From: Methanofollis formosanus
GTDB lineage: Archaea > Halobacteriota > Methanomicrobia > Methanomicrobiales > Methanofollaceae
Assembly (NCBI RefSeq): GCF_019633745.1
Contig: NZ_CP037968.1
Location: 310,001-374,000, forward strand
Length of the DNA: 64,000 nt
Direction of reading: 5' to 3'
The notes beneath the pieces were generated by a model. That model was not told where the DNA came from. It saw only the letters and a list, made by a program, of their open reading frames with translations, and ran no database searches. The stretch's first letter is position 1, and each line of letters begins with the position of its first letter. Of the stretch, positions 19,259 to 27,366 are shown piece by piece. The translations under genes and the position numbers were made by a program.

Positions 19259-20305
19259 TCAGAAGTCCGGTTCGGACTTCAGCGCCTCGACAAGGAGGGC
19301 AATGCCGTTCTCGATATCGGCGAGGTCGAGCACCTCGACCGGCGAGTGGATGTACCTTGTCGGGATGCTCAGCGTCGTCGACGGGATGCCGCCCCGCTCC
19401 AGGTGGATGGAAGTGGCGTCGGTGGTCCCGCCCTTCCCGACCTCGAGCTGGAACGGCACCTCCTTCGCCTCGGCCGCCTGCCGCAGCCATGCGACGACCT
19501 TGCGGTTCGCGATGAGCCCGCGGCCGTTGCTGTCGACGATGGTGATCACCGGACCGGCTCCCATCTCCAGGGAAGCGTCCTTCTTTTCAATGCCAGGGTG
19601 GTCGCCCGGGATCGTGGTGTCGGTGGCGATGGCGCAGTTGGGATTGAGGTTGTAGGCGACGGTCTTTGCCCCCTTCAGCCCGACCTCCTCCTGCACGGTG
19701 AAGACGCCGTAGATGGTGTGCGGCGACTCGACCGTCTTGAGCGTCTCGATGAGCATCGCACACCCGGCACGGTTGTCGAAGGCCTTCCCGGTCACCCGCT
19801 TGTTTGCGAGGGCGCAAAACTCCCGGTCGATGCTGACCGGCGTGCCGACCTCGATCCCGAGGGCTGCGGCCTCTTCAGCAGACTTTGCACCGACGTCGAT
19901 GAACATATCGTCCACCTTCGGCGGACGCTTGCGGTCCTCCTCTTTCATCACATGGGGCGGCTTACCGCCGACCACGCCGTAGACCGGGCCCTTCGTCCCG
20001 TGGAGCACGACCCGCTGGGCGTACAGCGTGGGGTCGTACCAGCCGCCGATGGTGACGAACCTGACAAAGCCCTTCTCATCGACGTATTTGACCATCAGCC
20101 CGATCTCGTCCATGTGCGCCGCAAGCATGATCGAGAAATCGTCGCCCTTCTTGACGGCGATGAGGTTGCCCATTGGGTCTTCCCTGACCTCGTCGACGAA
20201 GGGTGCGACCTCGGCCCTGATGACCGCGGCGACGCTTCCCTCGTTCCCGGAGATCCCGTGGGCATCGGAGAGTTTTTTCAAGATTTCCTGTACCATATCA
20301 TTCAC
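19259..20305 (-). CDS. M42 family metal-dependent aminopeptidase
   Basis: 348 residues with the M42 two-metal site: AAHMDEIG (His64, Asp66), the bridging Asp in GKAFDNRAG, the Glu pair in TVQEEVG, Asp in AIATDTT and His in RYIHSPVE. These form the large tetrahedral complexes (TET) that trim peptides from the proteasome in archaea. Length is normal. It starts 18 bp after the aminotransferase stop, so an operon with it is likely. Confidence 0.93.
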   Translation of the reverse strand: MNDMVQEILKKLSDAHGISGNEGSVAAVIRAEVAPFVDEVREDPMGNLIAVKKGDDFSIMLAAHMDEIGLMVKYVDEKGFVRFVTIGGWYDPTLYAQRVVLHGTKGPVYGVVGGKPPHVMKEEDRKRPPKVDDMFIDVGAKSAEEAAALGIEVGTPVSIDREFCALANKRVTGKAFDNRAGCAMLIETLKTVESPHTIYGVFTVQEEVGLKGAKTVAYNLNPNCAIATDTTIPGDHPGIEKKDASLEMGAGPVITIVDSNGRGLIANRKVVAWLRQAAEAKEVPFQLEVGKGGTTDATSIHLERGGIPSTTLSIPTRYIHSPVEVLDLADIENGIALLVEALKSEPDF

Positions 20306-20322
20306 CTTTCTCTTCTGAGACC

Positions 20323-21435
20323 TTAACCTTCAAGGACCGCCTCGGCGATCCTGGCCAGCGCCCGCCGCAGGTCGTCCTGCGACGCCGCATAACTGATCCT
20401 GGCGTAATCGGGCGCGCAGGTGCCGAAGGCCGAACCGGGTACGATGATCACGCCTTTCTCGACGATCCTCGCAAAGAGGTCGCGGCCCATCGGGACAAAC
20501 GCATAGAACGCACCCTCGGGCGTCGGGAACTTCAGCCCCATATCGGCGAGCCCGGAACAGAGGAGGTCGCGGCGTGCCCGATACTCCTCGCGCATCGCCG
20601 CCACCGGCGCCTGATCCCCGGTGAGCGCCGCAAGTGCCGCAGACTGCGAGATGGACGTGGCACACGCCTGGCAGTACTGGTGGACCTTGATGCACTCCTC
20701 CACCACCGCATCGGGTGCGGCCATATAACCAAGCCGCCAGCCGGTCATCGAGTAGGTCTTCGAGGTGGCGTTGAGGGTCACGACGTCCTCGCCGAACCGC
20801 GCCGCACTCACATGCGGTTTGCCGTAGGTGAAGTGCTCGTAGACCTCGTCAGAGACGACGGTGACGCCCTTATCCTCGGCATACTCGACGAGGGCCTTCA
20901 CCGACTCCTCGCTCTCGACCATCCCGGTCGGGTTCGCAGGCGTGTTCAGGACAAGCAGACGGGCACCGTCCATCCGCTCCTTCGCCGCCTCCACGTCAAG
21001 GTGGAGAGAGGCGTCGAGGCTGAGCCCCTCGGCCCGGCCGCCGGCAAGCGTGGCAAGCGCCGCGTACGAGACAAAACCCGGGTCCGCGATGAGCACCCGG
21101 TCGCCCCTCTCCACCAGGGCCTGCATCATGATATGCAGGGCCTCGCTCGCCCCGGCCGTGACGATCACCTGCTCAGGCGAGTACGAGAGATCGTTCTCGC
21201 GCCTGAACTTCTCGCAGACCGCCTCGCGCAGCTCCGGGATGCCGGAGTTCATTGTGTACCCCGTCATCCCGCGGTCGATCGCCTCCTTCGCCGCCTCACG
21301 CACATGCACCGGCGTCGGGAAATCGGGCTGGCCGAGGCCGAGGTTGATCGCGTCCTCGCCCGCCCCTTCGAACATCTTTCTGATCCCTGAGATCTCGATC
21401 CCGCGGACCCGCTCTGCAAACCTGTCTCCAGCCAT
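20323..21435 (-). CDS. PLP-dependent class I aminotransferase
   Basis: 370 residues of fold type I. NLGLGQPDFPTP lies at the N-terminus, VTAGASEAL binds the cofactor phosphate, NTPANPTG follows, and the PLP lysine sits in TSKTYSMTGWRLGY. It resembles archaeal aspartate/aromatic aminotransferases; the exact amino donor cannot be read. ATG 21435 is preferred over 21465 because the latter lies inside the upstream hxlB gene and GAGTGA precedes 21435. It is almost contiguous with hxlB. Confidence 0.92.
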   Translation of the reverse strand: MAGDRFAERVRGIEISGIRKMFEGAGEDAINLGLGQPDFPTPVHVREAAKEAIDRGMTGYTMNSGIPELREAVCEKFRRENDLSYSPEQVIVTAGASEALHIMMQALVERGDRVLIADPGFVSYAALATLAGGRAEGLSLDASLHLDVEAAKERMDGARLLVLNTPANPTGMVESEESVKALVEYAEDKGVTVVSDEVYEHFTYGKPHVSAARFGEDVVTLNATSKTYSMTGWRLGYMAAPDAVVEECIKVHQYCQACATSISQSAALAALTGDQAPVAAMREEYRARRDLLCSGLADMGLKFPTPEGAFYAFVPMGRDLFARIVEKGVIIVPGSAFGTCAPDYARISYAASQDDLRRALARIAEAVLEG

Positions 21436-21440
21436 ATCGG

Positions 21441-22040
21441 TCACTCGATATTGGCGTGCCTGCACTTGAGGTCTTCGACATTGGTCTCGGTGATCTCCAT
21501 CAGCCGCGAGACGATCGCGTCGGTGAAGACCATCGAGGTCGTCTCAAAGATCGTGCCGAGCGGAGCGAACGATTTGTGCTGGCCCATCATCTGCCTGATC
21601 TCGAACTCGGCCGACTCGTCCTTCACCTCGTCGCGGTGACTCTCGATCTCGACGATGCAGTCGGCGATCTTTCCGATCCGGGAGTCCGGGTTGGAGGTGA
21701 TAAGGCAGACGCGGCCACCGATCCCCTTCGCCGTCTCGGCGAGTTCGGCGACGGTCTTGGTCCTGCCAGAGCCCGAGAAGACCACCAGCACGTCGCCCTC
21801 GCCCATGGCCGGGGTGACGGTCTCGCCGACGACGTACGAATGGAGCCCGAGATGCATCAGCCGCATGGCAAAGGCCTTTGCCACCAGTCCGGAGCGCCCG
21901 GCGCCGATGACATAGATCCTCTTGGCGCAGAGGAGTTCCTGGAGGAAGGACTCGACCTCGGCGTCTGCGATCGTATCGGCGATTGAAGCAATCTTCGAGG
22001 CCATCAGCCGCATCATATCCTGAACTACGTGTTTCTCCAT
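21441..22040 (-). CDS. hxlB: 6-phospho-3-hexuloisomerase
   Basis: The 199-residue SIS-domain protein has IGAGRSGLVAKAFAMRLMHLG and VFSGSGRTKTV, both typical of PHI. It interconverts 3-hexulose-6-phosphate and fructose-6-phosphate. In archaea without an oxidative pentose pathway this supplies ribulose-5-phosphate when paired with Hps; no hps gene is visible next to it here. It heads a minus-strand run with the aminotransferase, M42 peptidase and flavoredoxin. Confidence 0.92.
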   Translation of the reverse strand: MEKHVVQDMMRLMASKIASIADTIADAEVESFLQELLCAKRIYVIGAGRSGLVAKAFAMRLMHLGLHSYVVGETVTPAMGEGDVLVVFSGSGRTKTVAELAETAKGIGGRVCLITSNPDSRIGKIADCIVEIESHRDEVKDESAEFEIRQMMGQHKSFAPLGTIFETTSMVFTDAIVSRLMEITETNVEDLKCRHANIE

Positions 22041-22130
22041 GATCCCACATGAAAGGTGGTCGTGCTTCCTACATTAGAATATCGTGGCAGGCACGGCCGG
22101 ATAGGAAACGTCATCACACCTGAAGACGAC

Positions 22131-22937
22131 ATGTATCCGGGCAAAGAGATGAAGCGGATAGAGCCTTATTTTTCATGTGACGGGGCGACGCTCCTGCACG
22201 GCGATGCGGTCGAGTGCATGGCGTCCATACCCGACGGCTCGGTCGACCTCGTCTTTGCCGATCCCCCGTATAATCTTTCCAACGGCGGCTTCACCTGCCA
22301 GGGCGGGAAGCGGGCGCCGGTCGACAAGGGTGCATGGGACCAGAGTGCAGGGATCGAGGAAGACTTTGCATTTCATCGCCGCTGGATCGAGGCCTGCGGC
22401 AGGGTGCTCAGGGACGGGGGGACGATCTGGATCAGTGGGACATATCACTCCATCTATGCCTGCGGCTTCGCCCTTCAACTCCTGGGTTTCCAGATCCTCA
22501 ACGATATCTGCTGGTACAAACCCAACGCTCCGCCCAACCTCAGCACTCGCTACTTCACCGCCAGCCACGAGACCCTGATCTGGGCGAAGAAGGGGGAGGA
22601 ACGGCACACCTTCAACTACGACGAGATGAAGAACGGCGAGTGGGAGTACGACGTCATCAAGAGGCCGGGAAAACAGATGCGGTCGGTCTGGTCGGTCCCG
22701 GCCCCCAAGCCTTCGGAGAAGAGGGAGGGGAAGCACCCGACCCAGAAGCCGCTCGCCCTCCTGGAGCGGGTGGTGCTCGCAAGTTCTGAGGAGGGCGACC
22801 TGGTCCTCGATCCCTTTGCCGGGAGTTCGACGACCGGGCTTGCGGCCGTGATGCATGGCCGGCGTTTCCTGGGGATCGAGCGGGAAAAGGAGTACCTCGA
22901 TCTCTCGGTCCGGCGGTTTCGGGCGTTGATGGACTGA
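22131..22937 (+). CDS. Adenine-specific DNA methyltransferase (beta class), orphan
   Basis: The order of motifs is catalytic FADPPYNLS near residue 45 first and AdoMet-binding DPFAGSSTTG near the C-terminus, i.e. the beta (N6-adenine or N4-cytosine) class. The stretch after the catalytic motif (GGKRAPVDKGAWD) resembles the second methylase of DpnII-type systems, so GATC-like specificity is possible but not proven. No restriction endonuclease is adjacent. Start uncertain: GTG 22056, ATG 22131 and ATG 22149 are in frame; I chose 22131 because TTAGAATAT at ~22074 can serve as TATA box. Confidence 0.9.
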   Translation: MYPGKEMKRIEPYFSCDGATLLHGDAVECMASIPDGSVDLVFADPPYNLSNGGFTCQGGKRAPVDKGAWDQSAGIEEDFAFHRRWIEACGRVLRDGGTIWISGTYHSIYACGFALQLLGFQILNDICWYKPNAPPNLSTRYFTASHETLIWAKKGEERHTFNYDEMKNGEWEYDVIKRPGKQMRSVWSVPAPKPSEKREGKHPTQKPLALLERVVLASSEEGDLVLDPFAGSSTTGLAAVMHGRRFLGIEREKEYLDLSVRRFRALMD

Positions 22938-23168
22938 GAGCACTGTTGCATGGGCCTCGACGCGTGTTTCTGTTGAGGCGGCCGAGGATGGAAATGCTCG
23001 CGATGGTGTGGTGGGAGCATGAATCAACTGCCCTATCATATCCTCGCGCCTGGGACAGAATCCCCGGACCCCTGATCGTGATGAAGGTGGGAAGGCAGGA
23101 GAGTCCCATTTTCGACCCCGGCATCACCACTAGGTTGAACTGAAAACTAAAAGACAGCAGATGTAATT

Positions 23169-23549
23169 TTATCGAATTGATATCCTGATTCTGAAATATT
23201 TCCCCTCATATTCGACGTAAATCGGCCTGTCAACGGTATCGTTGTGCATATACTCATCACCGAACTCACTACGCCTTGAGGAGTTTGTCAGTTCCGGTGC
23301 AGACGGACTCCTGTCTTCCTTGATCGCTTTCTCAAGAGACGGCCACCTCTCAAAGTCTTCCTCAGTGAGGTGGACGATGACGCCGTCCTCTGTCTCGCTC
23401 TCATTCACAGGGAAGAGATGGATAGAATAAGGAGGATCGGTACTTTCCCGGTACAGCCCGTATCCTGCGTAGGCCACGAAGAGGAGAAAGGCGATGCCGA
23501 TGATGAGCAGCCCTCTTCTGACATTTCGATCTCTTTTTTCGTTGGTCAT
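23169..23549 (-). CDS. Single-span membrane protein, copy 3 of the family
   Basis: 126 residues (MTNEKRDRNVRRGLLII...). It has the same layout as the copies at 16.9 and 17.4 kb: one helix, then NESETEDGVIVHLTEEDFERWPSLEKAI-type ectodomain and YVEYEGKYFRIRI. CCGGAGAAAACC precedes the ATG. The copy is 6 kb from the other two and lies beside the second copy of the ~195-bp duplication, so a larger block seems to have duplicated and then decayed. Confidence 0.8.
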   Translation of the reverse strand: MTNEKRDRNVRRGLLIIGIAFLLFVAYAGYGLYRESTDPPYSIHLFPVNESETEDGVIVHLTEEDFERWPSLEKAIKEDRSPSAPELTNSSRRSEFGDEYMHNDTVDRPIYVEYEGKYFRIRISIR

Positions 23550-23566
23550 GGTTTTCTCCGGAAAAT

Positions 23567-23835
23567 TTACCTGAGGTCTATTCTCAGGAAGCGCACGTAG
23601 GCAAATCCGAGGAAGAGCGCGACGATATTCTTCCAGAGGCGGCTGGAGATCTCATCATAGTTCGGCGTCTCGTCGCCGAAATGTGACCTGGGCCCTCCGG
23701 GGCGCCATGCATGTTCAGATATATCAGAGGCTGGGTGATGGCTCGCGACGCCACCATCTCCGGGGCTGAAGACCTACAGGAAGAGAAGGACCAATACCGC
23801 AAGGAAGATCAGAATCGTTCCGAACGTTTTGGTTC
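23567..23835 (-). pseudogene. Remnant of a small membrane protein with an internal TAG
   Basis: One minus-strand frame reads a hydrophobic segment (FGTILIFLAVLVLLFL), a TAG at 23774-23776, then a coding-like tail (ETPNYDEISSRLWKNIVAL ... VRFLRIDLR) ending at TAA 23567. A TGA precedes the hydrophobic part and no start codon lies between, so the gene appears broken at both points. Family not recognised. Confidence 0.35.
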
Positions 23836-23883
23836 ATTGGATCATATTATTTTGAGATCTCTCACTCCTCTCCGCTTTTTCCC

Positions 23884-24468
23884 TCATCCTGCCTTCGACT
23901 TCGGCGTCACCTTAGCATAGACCCTGACGAGATCGTCGTACCGGTCGTACCCGACGTACACCTTCTCTCCTTTCTCTTCCTCACATTCCCAGAAGTACGG
24001 CCCGATCGGTTCGTCGCAGAACATACTCACCACGCGGGCCGTCCAATTCCCTTCCGTATACCCCGCGTCGCCGAGCGCTCGCGTCGCCTTTGCGAAGGGA
24101 AGGCGCGTCTGTGAGGCGGCAGGATCGGAGTGGCCAGATCTCCATTGCTGGAAGTGCGGTGTGCTGTTCTCGGCGACTGAGATCTCCGCGACGGCGACGA
24201 CTTCGCCCTCTTGAGAGAAGGGGATGAGGTAGAAGTCACGGATGGTATGGTCCAGCGACGTCACCATGACCGCGTCGCCAGCGACGGCACCGGTGAGGTT
24301 TGGCGCGGCATGCCGCTCTGCCTCGGCGACAAATGCCGGGATATCTTGAGTAGGTAAGGTTTCAGGTGAAACCTGCGGACCTCCCCGGCCTGGAAAGAGG
24401 AGAAGTGCTGCAAGCAGAATCCCGATTATTACAACCAGAACGACTCCTGCAATGACACTTTTTTTCAT
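23884..24468 (-). CDS. Secreted or membrane-anchored protein, unknown function
   Basis: 194 residues with an N-terminal anchor (KKSVIAGVVLVVIIGILLAALLLF). The ectodomain contains two cysteines (SMFCDEP, YFWECEEEK) that may form a disulfide, and ends VYVGYDRYDDLVRVYAKV. GGAGAGAAAC precedes the ATG. No known domain recognised. The ending resembles the PepSY-like ending of the neighbouring remnant at 24.5 kb, so the two may be distant relatives (weak inference). Confidence 0.7.
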   Translation of the reverse strand: MKKSVIAGVVLVVIIGILLAALLLFPGRGGPQVSPETLPTQDIPAFVAEAERHAAPNLTGAVAGDAVMVTSLDHTIRDFYLIPFSQEGEVVAVAEISVAENSTPHFQQWRSGHSDPAASQTRLPFAKATRALGDAGYTEGNWTARVVSMFCDEPIGPYFWECEEEKGEKVYVGYDRYDDLVRVYAKVTPKSKAG

Positions 24469-24514
24469 TGTTTCTCTCCATAAATCACATACTATTCAGA
24501 AAAATGGGATAAAT

Positions 24515-24795
24515 CATCCCATCTTCTTTTTCTCTGTCAACTCATCATAGACAGTGATCTCTCCAGTCCATCGATCAAACCAGACATGCTTGATTTCACC
24601 ATCTGTTGTCCCACACTGCCACATAGGACACTCTCATGACATTGTCTGGAGGCATGACTTCCAGACGAGAATAGCGCTCCCGTCGCTTTCATGGCCTCGA
24701 CTTTCTAGTGCCTTTATGATCTCATCATAGCCTTCGGGCGGTACGTTGGGGTCGGGAAGTACACTGGTCACGTTCTCCGGCCCCGGCGGGACGCT
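24515..24795 (-). pseudogene. Frameshifted remnant of a secreted protein, related N-terminus to the 18-kb zincin remnant
   Basis: Minus-strand translation gives VPPGPENVTSVLPDPNVPPE, then GYDEIIKALESRGHESDGSA and a stop (TGA) at ~24635. After a frame change the coding signal resumes (MWQCGTTDGEIKHVWFDRW, TGEITVYDELTEKKKMG) to a stop at ~24515. The tail looks like a PepSY-type strand pair. The first part matches the duplicated segment at 18.15 kb, after which the two genes are unrelated. The rest of 24470-25108 shows no gene. Confidence 0.5.
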
Positions 24796-24921
24796 CGTTC
24801 AGGGGTCCATGACCTGAAATATATCTAGAGTTGTATATGTGGTTTCTGTGTGGGGCCTCTAATTGTCAGGGAAATAAAAACCTCTATTCTGCCAGATCAT
24901 ACCTGCATGATCTCGCTTTCG
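24726..24921. repeat. ~195-bp duplication, copy B
   Basis: Matches 18141-18335 from CATAGCCTTCGGGCGG through CTGCATGATCTCGCTTT. Both copies include the in-frame TGA that closes the upstream part of the frame, so the defect predates the duplication or the true start lies after it. Confidence 0.75.
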
Positions 24922-25108
24922 GTCCGGGTTGAGTCGTTCCACTCAAATGGGAATCAATGAGGGGCGGCGCATGTGTCCAGGGTAATGAGAGGCACAGGTA
25001 TCGAATATTCCTCTCCTGGATTCTGGAAAAATCGTTTACGCTCTATTGAGGGGGGCCCGGTCCATCACCATTGACGATCTTCGACGCCCCCCCAGGTTGA
25101 GATCAAGA

Positions 25109-25612
25109 CTACAAAAACCTCTCAAACCTTTCCTTCTTCGCCCGGCAGATCGGGCAGATCTCCGGCGGCTCATCACGTGCACAGAGATACCCGCAGACCC
25201 GGCAACGGTGGACCGGGTACGGGAGCGATCCCGAGAGCGGGGCCGGCCGTTTTGCGGTGCTCTTCGTGGGGCCGCCGGGCGGACGGCGTTCAGGCACCCG
25301 GCAGATCTTTTGTTCGCCGGCGACGACCTTCCCTGTGACATAGAGGGTGCAGTAGCAGGCGCCGTACTCGGCGAGGTCGGGATCGCGGTAGTCGCACGGG
25401 CAGACGATGTCGGCGTCGGCCTCCTTCTCTCCCAGACTGAGGCGGCACGGGCACGAGGGGTATCCATACCGCCGTTCGTTGGCCAGAAGACCCCTGACCA
25501 GTTCTTTCACAAACTCGGTGTCAGGGTTGAGATGGTAGCCCCCGGCCTCGGCCTCGCGGTCCAGGCGGCGGTACGTCTCCTCGACCTCCTCGTCGGTGAC
25601 TCTGTCGGTCAC
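25109..25612 (-). CDS. Ferredoxin:thioredoxin reductase catalytic domain fused to a rubredoxin-like domain
   Basis: 167 residues. The first ~105 carry the FTR beta-subunit cysteine set: [11 protein letters not shown], then [20 protein letters not shown], which holds a 4Fe-4S cluster next to the redox disulfide. After a Pro-rich linker (residues ~108-128) the C-terminus has [23 protein letters not shown], a rubredoxin/rubrerythrin-type Fe(Cys)4 knuckle pair. It likely takes one-electron input and reduces a disulfide partner. It starts at a GTGA overlap with the glutaredoxin-like gene, strongly suggesting they work together. Confidence 0.88.
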   Translation of the reverse strand: MTDRVTDEEVEETYRRLDREAEAGGYHLNPDTEFVKELVRGLLANERRYGYPSCPCRLSLGEKEADADIVCPCDYRDPDLAEYGACYCTLYVTGKVVAGEQKICRVPERRPPGGPTKSTAKRPAPLSGSLPYPVHRCRVCGYLCARDEPPEICPICRAKKERFERFL

Positions 25613-25887
25613 ACCAGCGCCTCCCTGATCTCGTCCTCCTGGTAGCCCACGATCGCCTTCCCGTTGATCACGAGGGTGGGAAACGATCCCATCGGGTTGT
25701 AGCGGTGGACAATCTCGGTGTAGACTTTTTCCATCTCGTCCTTCGGGAGTTGGTCGACGAAGAGGTAGTCATACTCCACGCCGAGAGAGTTGAGGAGATC
25801 TTTGGTCTTCGCACACCAGCCGCAGGTGCTCAGGGCATAGAGCATGATCCGCCCTTTCTTCTTGCCGTCGACATGTATCGGGTCCAT
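25609..25887 (-). CDS. Glutaredoxin-like protein (CGWC)
   Basis: 92 residues from ATG 25887, with a thioredoxin fold. [17 protein letters not shown] carries the active-site CxxC; cis-Pro lies in [11 protein letters not shown]; the end is [12 protein letters not shown]. The longer frame to 26004 overlaps the divergent DUF1622 gene and has no family support. The 4-bp overlap with the FTR-rubredoxin gene points to a two-protein thiol-reducing chain. Confidence 0.88.
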   Translation of the reverse strand: MDPIHVDGKKKGRIMLYALSTCGWCAKTKDLLNSLGVEYDYLFVDQLPKDEMEKVYTEIVHRYNPMGSFPTLVINGKAIVGYQEDEIREALV

Positions 25888-25984
25888 AGGATATGCGTGA
25901 GTTGCCGCCCCTCCCCATAAGCGTTGTGTTCCGGATCGGACCGGGCGGAAGGTTGATGTCCGACGGCGTCCCCCATCTCCGTCG

Positions 25985-26317
25985 ATGAGTCTTGAGTTCC
26001 TCATCGAGGTCTATCGCCTCGCCGCGGAGAGCCTCAGCTTTGTGGGAGCGATCGTGATCATCTACGGCGGGATCAGGGCGGCGGTGAGGACGTTCCAGAA
26101 GGAGGTGCTCAGAAAACCGTTCAAATACCACGACATCAGGCTGGGGTTCACCGCCAAGATCGTCTTCGGCCTCGACTTTCTCATCGCCTCAGACATCCTC
26201 CTCACCCTCATCGCCCCGACCCAGGAAGAACTGCTCATCCTCGGGGCGACGGTCATCATCAGGACGATCCTTGGATATTTTCTCACAAAAGAGGCACAGG
26301 AATTTGTCTTCGATTGA
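25985..26317 (+). CDS. DUF1622 family membrane protein
   Basis: 110 residues with three hydrophobic helices and the DUF1622 pattern: FVGAIVIIYGGIRAAVR early, LGFTAKIVFGLDFLIASDIL, and a final RTILGYFLTKEAQEF. Function unknown. Transcribed divergently from the glutaredoxin gene, whose start is ~97 bp away. Confidence 0.85.
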   Translation: MSLEFLIEVYRLAAESLSFVGAIVIIYGGIRAAVRTFQKEVLRKPFKYHDIRLGFTAKIVFGLDFLIASDILLTLIAPTQEELLILGATVIIRTILGYFLTKEAQEFVFD

Positions 26318-26324
26318 TCGGTTT

Positions 26325-26610
26325 TGGAGAGTCTGGCATGGGTCGAGAGTGCGTCTCGGGCATACCGGATGAAAATTTCTCGTCGCTTGATCGCTCTTTT
26401 TCAAGACAGAAGAACTGGTGGAGACCTCGTTTCATCGCCGCCCCCACCTATCGTCGCCGTGGGTGGTCCGGGGGTCTCCCCCGGCGCGAGATTCCAGAAA
26501 AGATTTTACGATGAGGGCGGCACGCCTGATCATCACGCCTTCCTCCATCTTCTCGCCGGGGGCGCTGCCCCCGGAACCCCCGGATTGCGATAGGGCCGGG
26601 AAGGCACTAT
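26325..26610. repeat. Composite GC-palindrome intergenic element
   Basis: A long copy of the family: GCATACCGGATGAAAATTTC, CTCGTCGCTTGATCGCTCTT, GGTGGAGACCTCGTTTCAT, an inverted hairpin (GTCCGGGGGTCTCCCCCGG), GATGAGGGCGGCACGCCTGA, then GCCGGGGGCGCTGCCCCCGG and GCGATAGGGCCGGGAAGGC. The remainder to 26682 shows no gene. Confidence 0.75.
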
Positions 26611-26682
26611 TGATCGTGAAGAGGATGTTGCCGTCCTCCCCTTTCCGGAAAGCGCCATTAAGAGAGATTTGTATTCGACGGA

Positions 26683-27366
26683 TCAGATTCCCAGGGCCGG
26701 GATGAGGTCCCTGATCTCCTCGAGCACAAAGTCGGGCCTGCAGATGGGTTCCGGGCCTTCGCTGTGGTCGCCGTACAGCGCATAGGCCGCCTGCATCCCG
26801 AGGGCCCTGGCGGGTGCGACCTCGCGGCGGATGCTGTCGCCGACGACCATCGTCGTGGCCGGGGCGGCCGAGAGGGCGTTGAGGGCGCACCTGAACTGGG
26901 CGGGGTCGGGTTTTTTTCGGCCGGTGAGGTCAGGGGTGACGATATATGAGAAATAGTCCCTGAGCCCGGTCTGTTCCAGTCGCGTCACCGCCTGGAAGGA
27001 GTAGGCGTCGGTGACGACGGCCATGGTGATCCCGGCACCGGCGATGGCCGCCAGGGTCTCTTCCACACCGTCGAAGAGCCTGATGGAGGTGAGTTTTGTC
27101 CGCTCATAGACCCAGCACGAGCGGCCGTAGGCCCCTCTTCCGGCCCCCAGCCCGGCGAGATAGTCCCTGATATTTTGCAGGTCCTCGTATCCGACGCCGG
27201 GCCGCCTGAAGTGCTGGTAGAGTTCTTCGGCGTCGCCGGCCCCGAGGTCCTCGATGACCGCCCGACACGCCTCTCTCTTCGCACCGACGAAGTCCCAGAG
27301 GGTGTTGTCCATGTCGAAGAGCACGTGCCTTATCGTCTGATCCCCAGGGCCGAAAGTTTCCTGCAT
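26683..27366 (-). CDS. HAD-superfamily hydrolase (phosphoglycolate phosphatase-like)
   Basis: 227 residues from ATG 27366 (a GTG at 27387 or 27324 is also possible). HAD motif I is HVLFDMDNTLWDF with the nucleophile Asp; motif II is AVVTDAYS; the Lys motif is in DLTGRKKPDPAQF; motif IV is VVGDSIRREV. A helical cap follows motif I. It hydrolyses a small phosphoester. Its start overlaps the end of the PIN-nuclease gene, so it is the third gene of the CARF-like/PIN/HAD run; whether it acts on a nucleotide product is an open question. Confidence 0.85.
   Translation of the reverse strand: MQETFGPGDQTIRHVLFDMDNTLWDFVGAKREACRAVIEDLGAGDAEELYQHFRRPGVGYEDLQNIRDYLAGLGAGRGAYGRSCWVYERTKLTSIRLFDGVEETLAAIAGAGITMAVVTDAYSFQAVTRLEQTGLRDYFSYIVTPDLTGRKKPDPAQFRCALNALSAAPATTMVVGDSIRREVAPARALGMQAAYALYGDHSEGPEPICRPDFVLEEIRDLIPALGI

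Noticed and set aside
23567-23835. Pyrrolysine-coded TAG
   Set aside because: A TGA and lack of a start on the same frame show decay, and pyl genes are not expected in Methanomicrobiales.
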